The notes: generated by a model from the letters alone, not told the origin. A DNA stretch of 64,000 nt from Deltaproteobacteria bacterium (GCA_016218915.1 JACRCQ010000030.1:248001-312000); one strand, 5' to 3'. Positions 9,106 through 17,963 are shown, counted from the stretch's first letter. Translations and numbers: made by a program.

Positions 9106-12100
9106 CTACCGCTCCGGCTCTCCCGAAGGGGAGAATCGAAGAGGCCCTGGAGGAGCGGAATGACGCGGCACCACGGGCGGCGGCGGTGCCGTGGCCACGG
9201 TCGGGGCCGGCAGCGACAGCCGAGCCACCGACAGATCGATGATCCGCCGGCATTCGTAGAGTCGAGACAGGTATGCGTCGCGGTGCTGCTGCGAGCTCAT
9301 CCGCTTGCAGCGCTGGATCACGCAGTCGTACGCGCTTCGAATCGCCTGGTCGGCCTCCTCGTCACGCCCCAGTGCGAGCAGCACTTCGACATAGGTGAGC
9401 CGAAGCATCTCCTCGCCCTCTTCCACGCTTCCGACCGCTGCCAGGCGACTCAGAGCGTCCTCGCAAGCGGCCAGGCACGCGGCGAAGTCTCGGCGCGCAA
9501 GCTGGACCTCTGCCAACACTCCGGTGGCCTCGATCAGCGTGATCGGGTGGGAAGTTGCATCTGCGCGAGCCTTCTCGACCGAAGTGATCGCAGCCGAAAG
9601 GTCGCCCGGCGCTCCGCGCCATGTGAGCAGCTCGGCTTCGTACATGCGAGCTGCCATCTTCAGCCGATAGTGCGAGATCTCCTCGCCCACCTTGATGGCC
9701 ATGCGCTCGACCTCGACCGCTTCGTCCAGCTCGTCGAGCCTGCCGAGCGCCATGCCGAGGTTGTGCAACGCAAACCCTTCGATCGCCTTCATGCGAAGCA
9801 TGCGCGCATCGCCGAGCGCACGCTCCAGCGCATCTTTGCCGTGCTCGAACCGCCCGACGCGCGTCAGCACGAACCCGAGATTCACCCTCGCCCGCGTGGC
9901 AAGCACCACGTCGCCTGCCTGGTCCGCACGGTCGGCCACCGCCCGCGCTGCGTCGATCGAAGCCGAGAAGTCCCCCAGGAACGAAATGGCCATGAACCGC
10001 GCGTCGAGCGCGCGAAGCATGGCGTTCGTGCCTGACTCGCCCGCCTCGCCCGCGATGCGCACCGCAATCTCTGCGACATTGTACGCATCCTGCGTGCGCC
10101 CCATGTCGGTGAGCGCGCGCGTACGCTCGGCGAACAGCAGAGACTGCGTCGCCAACGACAGCTTGTCCGCAAAGGGATGCGCGAGGGTCCACGCCAGGCG
10201 CGATTCCGAGTCCGCGCATCGCCCCTGCTCGCGCAAGGCAGCGCCCGCCAGCCGCTGCGCTTCGCCCCACAAGTCCGTGCCTGGGTCGGCGAACGAAACC
10301 GCCGCCTCGGCTGCCTCCAGCTGCTCCTCGAATCGCCCGAGCCAGGTCAGCACCTGGGCTTTGTGCAGCATCGATTGCGCGCGGACCGCCGGCTCGTCGC
10401 CGCACGCCACGCCTCTCTCCGAGAACTCGAGCGCCGCAAGAAGCTGGCCGTTGGCGTAGGCCTTTGCCGCCGCGCGCGCGAAAAGCACCGCGGCGCGCGC
10501 CCGATCGCCGCCGGTCTCCGCATGCCGAGCAATCGCACCGACGTCTTCTTCGCCAGCCATCAGGAGCCACTCCGATGCCGCGATGTGAAGCGCTGCCCTG
10601 TCCTCGGGCACCAGCGCAGAGTACGCCGTCTCCTGGACCAGCCCGTGAGCGAACATCCACTCGTCCTGGCCGGCAATGCGCGAGTTCTCCTGACGCGTCA
10701 GGATCTCGGCCTGCGCGAGCGCTTCGAGATCCGGCAGCGCATCTCGACCCAGCAGCTCTGTCACGCCCGCAGTCCAGCATGCGCGCCCGAACACCGACGC
10801 TGCACGCAGCACGGCCCGCTGCTCGGCCGGGAGCTTGTCGACCCTGGCTTGCACCAGCGCCTGCACTGACAACGGCAGGTCGTCGCGCCCTTCGGCTGCA
10901 TGACGCACCAGCTCCTCGAGGAACAACGCATTGCCCTCGGAACGCTCGATGATGCGCCTGCGATGCCGGTCGTCGACCTCGAGCCCCACCGACGCGATCA
11001 GCTCGTCGCAGTCCGCGTGCGAAAGCGGCCCGAGCGCCAGGTGATGGACCGTGCGGTCCTGCCACAAGTTGGGGAATCGCGTCACGTACTCGGGGCGGCC
11101 GAATGCGAACATGGTGAGACGCATGTTCTGTCCGCCGAGCAGCCAGTCGGCGATCTCGACGGTCATCGGGTCCAGGCAGTGCAGGTCCTCGAACAGCAGG
11201 ATCTGCGGCACGTGGCAGTCGTGGCGAATGACCGACTCGAGCGCCTGGATGATCCGCGCGGTCATCAGCTGCGGCGCTTCGCGCGCTGCACGCAAGGGCT
11301 CGCTCTCCGCGTCGTTGAATGGCACGCCCACGAACTCGCCCAGGAAGAACTCCGTGTGCTCCGGACAGCTCGGACGCTGCTCGATGTAGCGCAGCACGCG
11401 CTCCTGCTGCAGCGCCAGTGGCTCACCATCGCGGATGCCCATGCGCCCGCGAAGCGCGCGGCCAAAAGAGCTCAGCCCCGTGTGCGACAGCATCGGATCG
11501 CCGCGCGCCATGATCACGTCGAGCGCTGCATGCTGCTGGCTCAGCCTGCGCATCACCTCGTGGCGCAGACGCGTCTTTCCGATCCCAGCAGGACCGCTCA
11601 CGATCACCGCGCGCGGGTTGGAGTCGCTCATCACTTCCTGGAACGCCGACACAAGCACGTCGACTTCGGTGTCGCGGCCGAGCGTGGGCGTGAGCTTTCC
11701 GAGCAGCCTTCGCGAGCCGGTCGCAGCAAGATCCTCGTGCAGCAGCGTGGCACCGGTATCGTCGAGCCGCGCCACGAACCGCCCCTCCAAGAGCGGGAAG
11801 GTCGCCTTGTCCACGCGTATGCCGCCGGCGGCAGCGCGTTCGAGCTGTGTTGCCGCACGCTCCAGCGCTTCCCCGGTGATCCCGCGGCGGCCCGCAACCG
11901 CATGGCCTGTCGCGACCGCTACCCGGGCATCAGGAACCGTGGTCGCGATGATCATGGCCGCACGCGCCGCGCGCACCGCCTCATCGCCCTGCATCCCCTC
12001 GATGCCCAGCGCGGCAACGACCTGCCCACCCTGCAACGCCTCGAACTTGGCGTCGTCGCCGATCACCGCACGCACCTTGGTCGACACCGCCGGCGGCATG

Positions 12101-13101
12101 CCGGTGAGCGGAACCGAGGCAAGCACGACCGCGATGATCCGGCGCTCGAGCGAGCCCGGACGCGGCGGCTTGGTCGATCGAGCCTTCTCGTCAGGCAGGG
12201 GCCCGGCCTGGGAGAGCGGCTCGGTTGCCACGCGACGGATTGCCGAGGCGCTCCGATCCGCGTTCGGCGGATCATTGGTCATCGCAGGCATGCGCGCGAG
12301 CTTTCGCGCAAGGGCGCCCGCGTCTTCAGGACGCTCGTCCGGGTTGCGCGACAGCGTCGACGCAATGAGCTTGTCCAGCTGCTCAGGCACGTCGAATCGC
12401 ACCGTGGACGCAAGCGCAGGCTCCTCGATGACGAGCCGCGCAAGGAACGCGATGATGTGATCGGCCTCGAAAACGTAGCGACCGGTGACCAGCTTGAAGA
12501 GCACCGAGCCGAGCGAGTAGACATCCGCGCGCGCGTCGATCCGCTCTCCGCGCGCCTGCTCCGGTGCCATGAAGTGCGGCGTACCGATGATCGACCCGGG
12601 CTGCGTGGGCCACTCGTCAGGATGCGGCAGCTTCACCACGCCGAAGTCGATCAGCTTGATGCCGCGCGACAAGCTCCCGCCCACGATGAAGATGTTCGAC
12701 AGCTTGAGATCTCGGTGGATCACGCCACGCGCATGGACCGCGGCCATGGCCTGCGCAGCGCGACGCACCAGCTCGATCGAGTCGTTCATGCCGAGCGGTA
12801 GGCGATTCTGCCGCTGCGACAGATCTTCACCCTCGAGCCACTCCATGGCGAGATAGGGGCGTCCGTCGGGCCAGTCGCCGTGATCGATGTAGGTGACGAT
12901 CCCAGGGTGGCGAAGATCGGCGAGAACCTCGATCTCGCGCATGAACCTGGCGCGCTCGAGAGGCTCTGCCCCGCGGTTCAGCAGCTTGAGAGCGACGCGC
13001 TCGTTGGTGGCGAGGTCAGTGGCACGGTAGATCTCTCCCATGCCACCGCCGCCAACGCGGGCTTCCAACTTGAACCGTGCTGCCGTGTGCGGGGAAAACA
13101 C
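9106..13101 (-). CDS. Ser/Thr kinase - cyclase-like - AAA ATPase - TPR regulator
   Basis: A 1331-residue hybrid signalling protein. Residues 8-275 are a Hanks-type kinase: glycine loop VGGGGMG, Lys39, catalytic HRDLKLSN (Asp131), DFG 152-154 and an APE motif near 179. Residues ~320-455 resemble a class III nucleotide-cyclase fold but lack clear catalytic aspartates. A P-loop NTPase follows, with Walker A GPAGIGKT at 503-510 (PknK/STAND type). The C-terminal ~550 residues are helical TPR-like repeats, ending in a Pro-rich tail. The kinase appears catalytically complete. By analogy with PknK-type proteins it would sense a ligand or partner through the ATPase/TPR part. Start ATG 13101, divergent from xdhC. 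Confidence 0.9.
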   Translation of the reverse strand: MFSPHTAARFKLEARVGGGGMGEIYRATDLATNERVALKLLNRGAEPLERARFMREIEVLADLRHPGIVTYIDHGDWPDGRPYLAMEWLEGEDLSQRQNRLPLGMNDSIELVRRAAQAMAAVHARGVIHRDLKLSNIFIVGGSLSRGIKLIDFGVVKLPHPDEWPTQPGSIIGTPHFMAPEQARGERIDARADVYSLGSVLFKLVTGRYVFEADHIIAFLARLVIEEPALASTVRFDVPEQLDKLIASTLSRNPDERPEDAGALARKLARMPAMTNDPPNADRSASAIRRVATEPLSQAGPLPDEKARSTKPPRPGSLERRIIAVVLASVPLTGMPPAVSTKVRAVIGDDAKFEALQGGQVVAALGIEGMQGDEAVRAARAAMIIATTVPDARVAVATGHAVAGRRGITGEALERAATQLERAAAGGIRVDKATFPLLEGRFVARLDDTGATLLHEDLAATGSRRLLGKLTPTLGRDTEVDVLVSAFQEVMSDSNPRAVIVSGPAGIGKTRLRHEVMRRLSQQHAALDVIMARGDPMLSHTGLSSFGRALRGRMGIRDGEPLALQQERVLRYIEQRPSCPEHTEFFLGEFVGVPFNDAESEPLRAAREAPQLMTARIIQALESVIRHDCHVPQILLFEDLHCLDPMTVEIADWLLGGQNMRLTMFAFGRPEYVTRFPNLWQDRTVHHLALGPLSHADCDELIASVGLEVDDRHRRRIIERSEGNALFLEELVRHAAEGRDDLPLSVQALVQARVDKLPAEQRAVLRAASVFGRACWTAGVTELLGRDALPDLEALAQAEILTRQENSRIAGQDEWMFAHGLVQETAYSALVPEDRAALHIAASEWLLMAGEEDVGAIARHAETGGDRARAAVLFARAAAKAYANGQLLAALEFSERGVACGDEPAVRAQSMLHKAQVLTWLGRFEEQLEAAEAAVSFADPGTDLWGEAQRLAGAALREQGRCADSESRLAWTLAHPFADKLSLATQSLLFAERTRALTDMGRTQDAYNVAEIAVRIAGEAGESGTNAMLRALDARFMAISFLGDFSASIDAARAVADRADQAGDVVLATRARVNLGFVLTRVGRFEHGKDALERALGDARMLRMKAIEGFALHNLGMALGRLDELDEAVEVERMAIKVGEEISHYRLKMAARMYEAELLTWRGAPGDLSAAITSVEKARADATSHPITLIEATGVLAEVQLARRDFAACLAACEDALSRLAAVGSVEEGEEMLRLTYVEVLLALGRDEEADQAIRSAYDCVIQRCKRMSSQQHRDAYLSRLYECRRIIDLSVARLSLPAPTVATAPPPPVVPRHSAPPGPLRFSPSGEPER

Positions 13102-13191
13102 GGCTCCAACATACGCCAGACAGCCCCCTGATTGAACGGGATTTGGGTTGGCCCTGGGAAGTTCGCCCCTGCTGCGCTATGGCCCCGGGTC

Positions 13192-14013
13192 ATGGGCGAA
13201 ATCTCTACCAAGCTTCCCATTCCCGTCGGAGCCACCCCTGCCGAAGTGCTTCGTCGCGCCACCGAGGCCCTGTCCCGCTGCATCGATTGCTGCGTGGCAA
13301 CCGTGATCGCCCGAAGCGGGTCGGCACCTTCCACGCCAGGCCAGAAGTTGATCCTTTGCAGCGACGGCCAGGCTGCTGGAACGGTCGGCGGCGGCGGGGT
13401 CGAACGCGCGGTCGTCGAACGCATGCTTCAGATCCTCGGGCAAGCCGAGGGTGGTCCGACGTTGTTGTCCTACAACTTGCACAAGGACCTTGCCATGGAG
13501 TGCGGCGGAACGGTCGACCTGCTGGTCGAGCCGATGTGGTCGTCCACTCCCGTGCTCGTCGTCGGCGCGGGTCATGTCGGATTCTGTGTTGCGCAGATCC
13601 TTCCCAAGCTTGGATTCTCGGTGATCTTGATTGACGAGCGCTCGTCGACCCTCGTTCCCGAACGCGTGGCGTTGCTGGAAGGAGTCAGGACGCGGCTTGG
13701 GACTCCGGCGCAGGTGGCGGGCGACGTGCCGAGACGGGGGGCGGTCGTGGTTGCGACGCACGAGCACGCGCGCGATGTCGACGCGGTGGTGTGGGCGGCC
13801 ATGGAAGGATTCGCGTACGTCGGCGGCGTGGGGAGCCGCGCCAAGGCCGTGCGCGTGCAGGACGTGCTCAGGGAAAAGGGCGTGACGTTCGACGTGAAGA
13901 TGCCGATCGGGATCGACATCGGCGCCCGGACGCCAGAGGAGATCGCGGTGTCGATTGCGGGGGAATTGATCAGGTGGCGGGCTCAAACGCCAGGGGCGGT
14001 GCGGAACCGATGA
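13192..14013 (+). CDS. xdhC: XdhC/CoxI family molybdoenzyme accessory protein
   Basis: A 273-residue protein with the two halves typical of XdhC/CoxI. The N-terminal XdhC domain includes TVGGGGVE and a Met-Glu-Cys-Gly-Gly motif near 103. The Rossmann-like C-terminal domain begins with VLVVGAGHVG and contains YVGGVGSRAKA. Family members bind or sulfurate the molybdenum cofactor and insert it into xanthine dehydrogenase or CO dehydrogenase-type enzymes. No molybdoenzyme subunits are present in the window, so it is an orphan here. Start ATG 13192 is preferred over an upstream TTG at 13132. The final residues and the stop codon lie inside the first unit of a downstream tandem array. Confidence 0.88.
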   Translation: MGEISTKLPIPVGATPAEVLRRATEALSRCIDCCVATVIARSGSAPSTPGQKLILCSDGQAAGTVGGGGVERAVVERMLQILGQAEGGPTLLSYNLHKDLAMECGGTVDLLVEPMWSSTPVLVVGAGHVGFCVAQILPKLGFSVILIDERSSTLVPERVALLEGVRTRLGTPAQVAGDVPRRGAVVVATHEHARDVDAVVWAAMEGFAYVGGVGSRAKAVRVQDVLREKGVTFDVKMPIGIDIGARTPEEIAVSIAGELIRWRAQTPGAVRNR

Positions 14014-14274
14014 CGTCGCGCGGTGCGGAATCGATGACGTCGTGCGGTGCGGAACCGATGACGTCGTGTGGTGCGGAACCGATGACGTCGTGCGGTGCGG
14101 AACCGATGACGTCGTGCGGTGCGGGAACCGATGACGTCGTGCGGTGCGGGAACGATGACGTCGTGCGGTGCGGAACCGATAACGTCGTGCGGTGCGGAAA
14201 CGATGACGTCGTGCGGTGCGGGAACGATGACGTCGTGCGGAACCGATGACGTCGTGCGGTGCGGGAACCAATCA
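13996..14274 (+). repeat. Tandem array 1: ~24-bp unit, 11 copies plus a partial copy
   Basis: Unit GCGGTGCGGAACCGATGACG plus TCGT (24 bp, with 19- and 25-bp variants), each containing a GACGTC or near-GACGTC palindrome. The first unit supplies the stop codon of xdhC (TGA 14011-14013). There are no unique spacers, so it is not a CRISPR array. All reading frames through it are repeat artefacts. Confidence 0.9.
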
Positions 14275-14282
14275 CATTGATT

Positions 14283-14428
14283 AGCCGGCGGTTGAACCCG
14301 CCGGCTGTGAGCAGCCGCGAGGCCCAGATTCAAGGCCTCCGGCCTAACAAGCTGCCGTGCCGGATGAGGCCGCCAGGCCTTGCCCAGCTGTCGCCCGATG
14401 ACCTACAGCCGGCGGGTTCACCCGCCGG
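14283..14428. mobile_element. MITE-like 146-bp element with hairpin ends
   Basis: The two ends (14283-14308 and 14404-14428) are imperfect inverted repeats of each other, and each is itself a hairpin: AGCCGGCGG / CCGCCGGCT with a 6-nt loop at the left, CCGGCGGG / CCCGCCGG with a 4-nt loop at the right. The interior has further GGCCT-type palindromes and no gene. It separates tandem arrays 1 and 2. Terminal inverted repeats without a coding region suggest a non-autonomous element. Confidence 0.5.
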
Positions 14429-14435
14429 TATTTTG
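14409..14435 (+). terminator. Hairpin with T-run, probable rho-independent terminator
   Basis: Perfect 8-bp stem CCGGCGGG-TTCA-CCCGCCGG followed by TATTTTG on the plus strand. It could end transcripts from xdhC that read through array 1. It forms the right end of the MITE-like element. Confidence 0.5.
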
Positions 14436-14439
14436 ATCC

Positions 14440-14870
14440 GGTCCGCGGCGTTGATCGCGCCGCCACGGCCATCCGGTCCGCGGCGTTGATCGCGCCGCCA
14501 CGGCCATCCGGTCCGCGGCGTTGATCGCGCCGCCACGGCCATCCGGTCCGCGGCGTTGATCGCGCCGCCACGGTCCATGCGGTCCGCGGCGTTGATCGCG
14601 CCGCCACGGCCCATGCGGTCCGCGGCGTTGACCGTGCCGCCACGGCCCATGCGGTCCGCGGCGTTGATCGCGCCGCCACGGCCATCCGGTCCGCGGCGTT
14701 GATCGCGCCGCCACGGCCATCCGGTCCGCGGCGTTGCGTGCCGCCACGGCCATCCGGTCCGCGGCGTTGATCGCGCCGCCACGGTCGATGCGGTCCGCGG
14801 CGTTGATCGCGCCGCCACGGTCGATGCGGTCCGCGGCGTTGATCGCGCCGCCACGGTCCATGCGGTCCGC
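14440..14870 (-). repeat. Tandem array 2: 35/36-bp unit, about 12 copies
   Basis: Unit begins GGTCCGCGGCGTTGATCGCG and ends CCGCCACGGCCATCC or CCGCCACGGTCCATGC. Twelve full copies plus a partial copy run up to about 10 bp from the stop codon of the class II aldolase. Units differ mainly at the 3-6 bases before each GGTCCGCGG. All three minus-strand frames are open through the array, which is why long Arg/Pro/Ala-rich ORFs appear; none is a credible gene. No spacers are present, so it is not CRISPR. Confidence 0.9.
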
Positions 14871-14880
14871 TGTCCGGCAA

Positions 14881-15621
14881 TCACCGGATCGATCGCCCGA
14901 TCTCCTCTGCCACCCGCCGGATCATCCCCTCGTCAGGCCCTTCGCACACGTTGCAGCTCTCGCACACTTCGCGTTTCGGCAGTCCCAGCTCCTGGCCGAC
15001 CTGCTGAAGCCGCGTGATCTGGTCGCGCGTCAGCGGGCGAATCGGTCCGAGCATCCGCGCCCGGTACGTGATCTCCGCCACGTGCTCCATGCGTTCGAGC
15101 TTGTCGTAGGCCGCGAACACGTCGCGCCCCACGGTCAGGCTGCCATGGCGATCCAGGATCATCGCGTCGTACTTCTTGATCCACTTGCGCACCTCAGCCG
15201 GCACCTCCTCCGTGGTCGGCGTGGTGTACGCGGTCGTGGGGATGGAGCCGAACGTGAACACGATCTCAGGCAGCAAGCACTGTGCAAGCGATACGCCTGC
15301 CAGGGAGAACGCGATGCAGTTGGTCGGGTGCGCGTGCACAACGGCCTTGATGTCAGGCCTCTCCTGGTACGCAGCCAGATGCATCCGCATCTCGCTCGAT
15401 GCGTCGCGCGCTCCTGCAACCCTCTTTCCCGAAGCGTCGACCACGATCAGGTCGTCCTCGGTCATCCGCAGCCCCTTGTGCACGCCTGTCGGCGTTGCGA
15501 GGATGCGGCCGTCGTCGAGACGAATCGACACGTTCCCGTCTGTCGCAGCAAACCAGCCGTGCTCGTAGATGCGCTTGCACACATCCACGATGTCCCGGCG
15601 GAGCTGCGCTTCGGAAGTCAT
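14881..15621 (-). CDS. Class II aldolase/adducin family enzyme with BMC-cargo-like C-terminal tail
   Basis: A 246-residue L-fuculose-phosphate-aldolase-type enzyme. The zinc site is visible as SSEMRMH (acidic residue), the VVHAHPTN His-x-His pair, and a later His in LERMEHVAE. The GN(V/I)S phosphate loop appears as ATDGNVSIR near residue 26. Such enzymes cleave sugar-1-phosphates into dihydroxyacetone phosphate and an aldehyde such as lactaldehyde. Beyond the core it carries a cysteine cluster (CESCNVC) and a terminal amphipathic helix (PDEGMIRRVAEEIGRSIR). That helix resembles the N-terminal helix of the aldehyde dehydrogenase in the BMC operon at 57180, suggesting an encapsulation peptide. 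Its start overlaps the upstream lipoprotein stop by 3-4 bp, so the two are co-transcribed. Confidence 0.88.
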   Translation of the reverse strand: MTSEAQLRRDIVDVCKRIYEHGWFAATDGNVSIRLDDGRILATPTGVHKGLRMTEDDLIVVDASGKRVAGARDASSEMRMHLAAYQERPDIKAVVHAHPTNCIAFSLAGVSLAQCLLPEIVFTFGSIPTTAYTTPTTEEVPAEVRKWIKKYDAMILDRHGSLTVGRDVFAAYDKLERMEHVAEITYRARMLGPIRPLTRDQITRLQQVGQELGLPKREVCESCNVCEGPDEGMIRRVAEEIGRSIR

Positions 15622-16304
15622 GGGAGCTCGAAGCTCACGCGCGCAGGCCAGGAGCCGGGGGAGGGGAGCTTGAGCGTCTTGAGCGCGTCGGCCATGCAGT
15701 CGATCGCTGCCTCGCCCTTGTCATCCGGCGACGCAATTCCCACGGACATCACCTTGCCGCTCTTGTCCACGATCATCGTGGCGCGAAACATGCCGGTGTG
15801 ACCTTCGCGGCACTTCTGCAGCTTGGCCTTGAGCTTGCCCACTGCAGGCAGGACCTTGTCTGCGGTCCAGTCCTCTGGCGGCCTCTCCTCCCGATCCGGG
15901 AACGTGATCGGCTTCTCGATGATCCCGTCGTCGCCCCCTTCGGGCGTGGGCCACGTGGCCTTGCGGATCAGGTTGAGCATGCAACGCTCGATCTCCCGAT
16001 CGCCGAGCTCGGTGTCCTTGGCGTACGCGTACTTCACCGCGCCCTGGTGGTCCACGCGGATCGCGTAGGTGATCGAGCCTGCAGCGAACTTGTTGCCGCG
16101 CTCGTTGCACGCCGTCAGCGCGTCTTTCAAGCCTGCGAAGACCGCGTCGACCTTGCCCACGTTGAGCACGCCAAGCTCGCCCCAGGTTTGCGACTTCTTC
16201 TTGGGATCGACCACCGGTTCGGTGTCAGCCACGGGTTTGACGACCGGCTTGGGAGAGCCGCACGCGGCAGCGGCGAGAAGCAAGGCAAAGACAATCCTAC
16301 GCAT
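15618..16304 (-). CDS. Lipoprotein with two AgmX/PglI-like C-terminal domains
   Basis: A 228-residue lipoprotein: a hydrophobic signal is followed by the lipobox LAAAAC. Two similar segments follow (about 45-130 and 140-228). Each has the TonB/AgmX-like pattern of a conserved Cys, a beta strand with a Val-Asp-x-x-Gly turn, and a second Cys before a helix. This domain recurs in myxobacterial envelope and motility proteins; the function is unassigned. ATG 16304 is chosen because it places the signal peptide at the N-terminus; a longer start at 16340 is possible. It is the upstream gene of an operon with the class II aldolase. Confidence 0.75.
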   Translation of the reverse strand: MRRIVFALLLAAAACGSPKPVVKPVADTEPVVDPKKKSQTWGELGVLNVGKVDAVFAGLKDALTACNERGNKFAAGSITYAIRVDHQGAVKYAYAKDTELGDREIERCMLNLIRKATWPTPEGGDDGIIEKPITFPDREERPPEDWTADKVLPAVGKLKAKLQKCREGHTGMFRATMIVDKSGKVMSVGIASPDDKGEAAIDCMADALKTLKLPSPGSWPARVSFELP

Positions 16305-16370
16305 CGCGCGATTTGGTAGCACGAACCGCGACCGTTTCACATGTCGAACCGGTTGATCCCGCTTCTTGAC

Positions 16371-16595
16371 TGATTACCTCACCCCCGCCCGGGTCGAGTG
16401 GTTCGTGCGAGCCCCTCTCCTGATCCGCCGCATCCCACGACAACACAATGCGGCGGCAGGAGAGGGGCCGACGCGTGTCGGTGTCGCGCAACTTGGCTGC
16501 CCTCTCCTCCCGCCGCCTTGCCTCACTCATGGGATGCGGCGGTGAGGAGGGGGCGAGTGCGGATCGCTACGAATAGGGAGGGGGGAGGTGAGCAA
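16371..16595 (-). repeat. Dispersed ~230-bp palindromic element, copy B
   Basis: Reverse-complement copy of the element at 7668 and 21481. It keeps the paired blocks GCCCCTCTCCTG... and ...AGGAGAGGGGC, the CCCCCTCCTCACCGCCGC block and the terminal TTGCTCACCTCC / GGGGGTGAGGTAATCA ends. It begins about 20 bp after the stop codon of the acyl-CoA dehydrogenase gene (minus strand), the same orientation relative to its upstream gene as copies A and C. Confidence 0.8.
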
Positions 16596-16617
16596 TCCTG
16601 TCGCTGGTCTCGGAGGG

Positions 16618-17760
16618 TCAATCCCGCAACACGCTCGCCGCAATGACCAGCCTCTGGATCTCGCTCGTTCCTTCGTAGATCTCCGTGATGCGCGCGTCGC
16701 GGTAGTGCCTCTCCACGCCATACTCCACCGTGTAGCCGTAGCCGCCGTGGATCTGGATCGCCTTGTGCGCAATCTCGGTCGCCGCCTCCGATGCAAACAG
16801 CTTCGCCTCGGCTGCTTCCAGGTTGTGCTTTCGCCCGTTGTCCTTGAGCCACGCAGCGCGCAGCGTGAGCATCTCGGCCACGTCGAGCTTCACCTTCATG
16901 TCCGCAAGCATGAACTGGATCGCCTGCAGGTTCGCGATCGGCCCGCCAAACGCCTTGCGCTCCTTGGCGTACGCGACCGCCTTGTCGAACGCCGCACGCG
17001 CAATGCCAACCGCCTGCGCAGCAATTCCGATGCGCCCGCCGTCGAGCGTGACCATCGCAACCTTGAACCCCTGGTGCGCCGGGCCCAGCAAGTGGCTGTC
17101 GTCGAGCTTCACATTCTCGAAGTACAACGTGCACGAGTGCGCTGCGTGGATCCCGAGCTTCTCGTCTGCCGGCGCCTTGGTGATGCCCGGAAGATTGGTG
17201 GGGAACAACAGCGCGTGGTGCTTGAGCTTGCCGCCGTCGCGCGCGCTGCCCGCAAACACGATCATGAAGTCCGCTTCGGTGCCGCACGTGATGAAGTTCT
17301 TGGACCCGTTGAGGATGTAGTTGCTCCCAGATTTTTCGACCGCGGTCACCATCGTCTGCGCATCCGAGCCACTCATCGGCTCGGTCAGCGCAAAGCAGCC
17401 GAGCTTGTCGCCCGCAGCGCACGGCTTGAGGTACTCGGTCTTCTGCTGGTCATTGCCCCACTTCATGACCGGGTCGCAGAACAGCGAGTTGTTCACGCTC
17501 ATGATCACGCCCGTGGAAGCGCACGCACGGCTGATCTCGAACATGGCGAGCGCGTAGCTGACTGCGTCCATGCCGGCTCCGCCCCACTCGCCTGGGATCG
17601 CGACGCCCATGAATCCGAGCTCGCCCATCTTGCGCACGAGGTCCGTGGGCCAGGTGCCTGTCTTGTCGAGCTTGGCAGCTTGGGGCTCGACCTCGCGGGT
17701 GGCGAAGTCTCGCGCGACGTTGCGAATAGCTAGCTGGTCTTCCGTGAGATCGAAGTTCAT
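16618..17760 (-). CDS. Acyl-CoA dehydrogenase
   Basis: A 380-residue flavoprotein of the short/medium-chain acyl-CoA dehydrogenase family (usual length 380-390). It oxidises acyl-CoA to trans-2-enoyl-CoA using FAD and passes electrons to ETF. Visible features are the N-terminal helical domain, the FALTEPMSGSD flavin/substrate segment near 125, and the C-terminal QIHGGYGYT and IYEGTSEIQ motifs; the Glu of IYEGTSEIQ is the likely catalytic base. Start ATG 17760 has a good AAGGAG Shine-Dalgarno 7 bp upstream. It stands alone without other beta-oxidation genes; acyl-chain specificity cannot be read. Confidence 0.95.
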   Translation of the reverse strand: MNFDLTEDQLAIRNVARDFATREVEPQAAKLDKTGTWPTDLVRKMGELGFMGVAIPGEWGGAGMDAVSYALAMFEISRACASTGVIMSVNNSLFCDPVMKWGNDQQKTEYLKPCAAGDKLGCFALTEPMSGSDAQTMVTAVEKSGSNYILNGSKNFITCGTEADFMIVFAGSARDGGKLKHHALLFPTNLPGITKAPADEKLGIHAAHSCTLYFENVKLDDSHLLGPAHQGFKVAMVTLDGGRIGIAAQAVGIARAAFDKAVAYAKERKAFGGPIANLQAIQFMLADMKVKLDVAEMLTLRAAWLKDNGRKHNLEAAEAKLFASEAATEIAHKAIQIHGGYGYTVEYGVERHYRDARITEIYEGTSEIQRLVIAASVLRD

Positions 17761-17963
17761 GGGCGGCTCCTTGGTGATTCGGGAATAGGAGCGCGAGGCG
17801 GGCGAGTCAAAGGTGAAATCGTGCCGGCGTGCCCGGAGGCGTCTACGCTGCGATTTGGCTGCGCGATGATCCGAGCAATCCAAAGCGGGTCGCGGATGCT
17901 CGAGAATGGGAGAGGGGATTCGGCGCAGCCGCGGAAGCGGCCGGGTATTGCGCAGGAAGGGAG

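Noticed and set aside
10900..12801. 633-codon plus-strand ORF
   Set aside because: Antisense to the kinase-ATPase gene, rich in His/Arg/Gln, with no domain; a shadow of GC-rich codon bias.
13996..14870. Possible CRISPR array
   Set aside because: Units are contiguous or differ only slightly; there are no unique spacers and no cas genes.
14330..14884. Three overlapping minus-strand ORFs of 147-184 codons
   Set aside because: All three frames are open only because array 2 has no stop codons; composition is repeat-derived.
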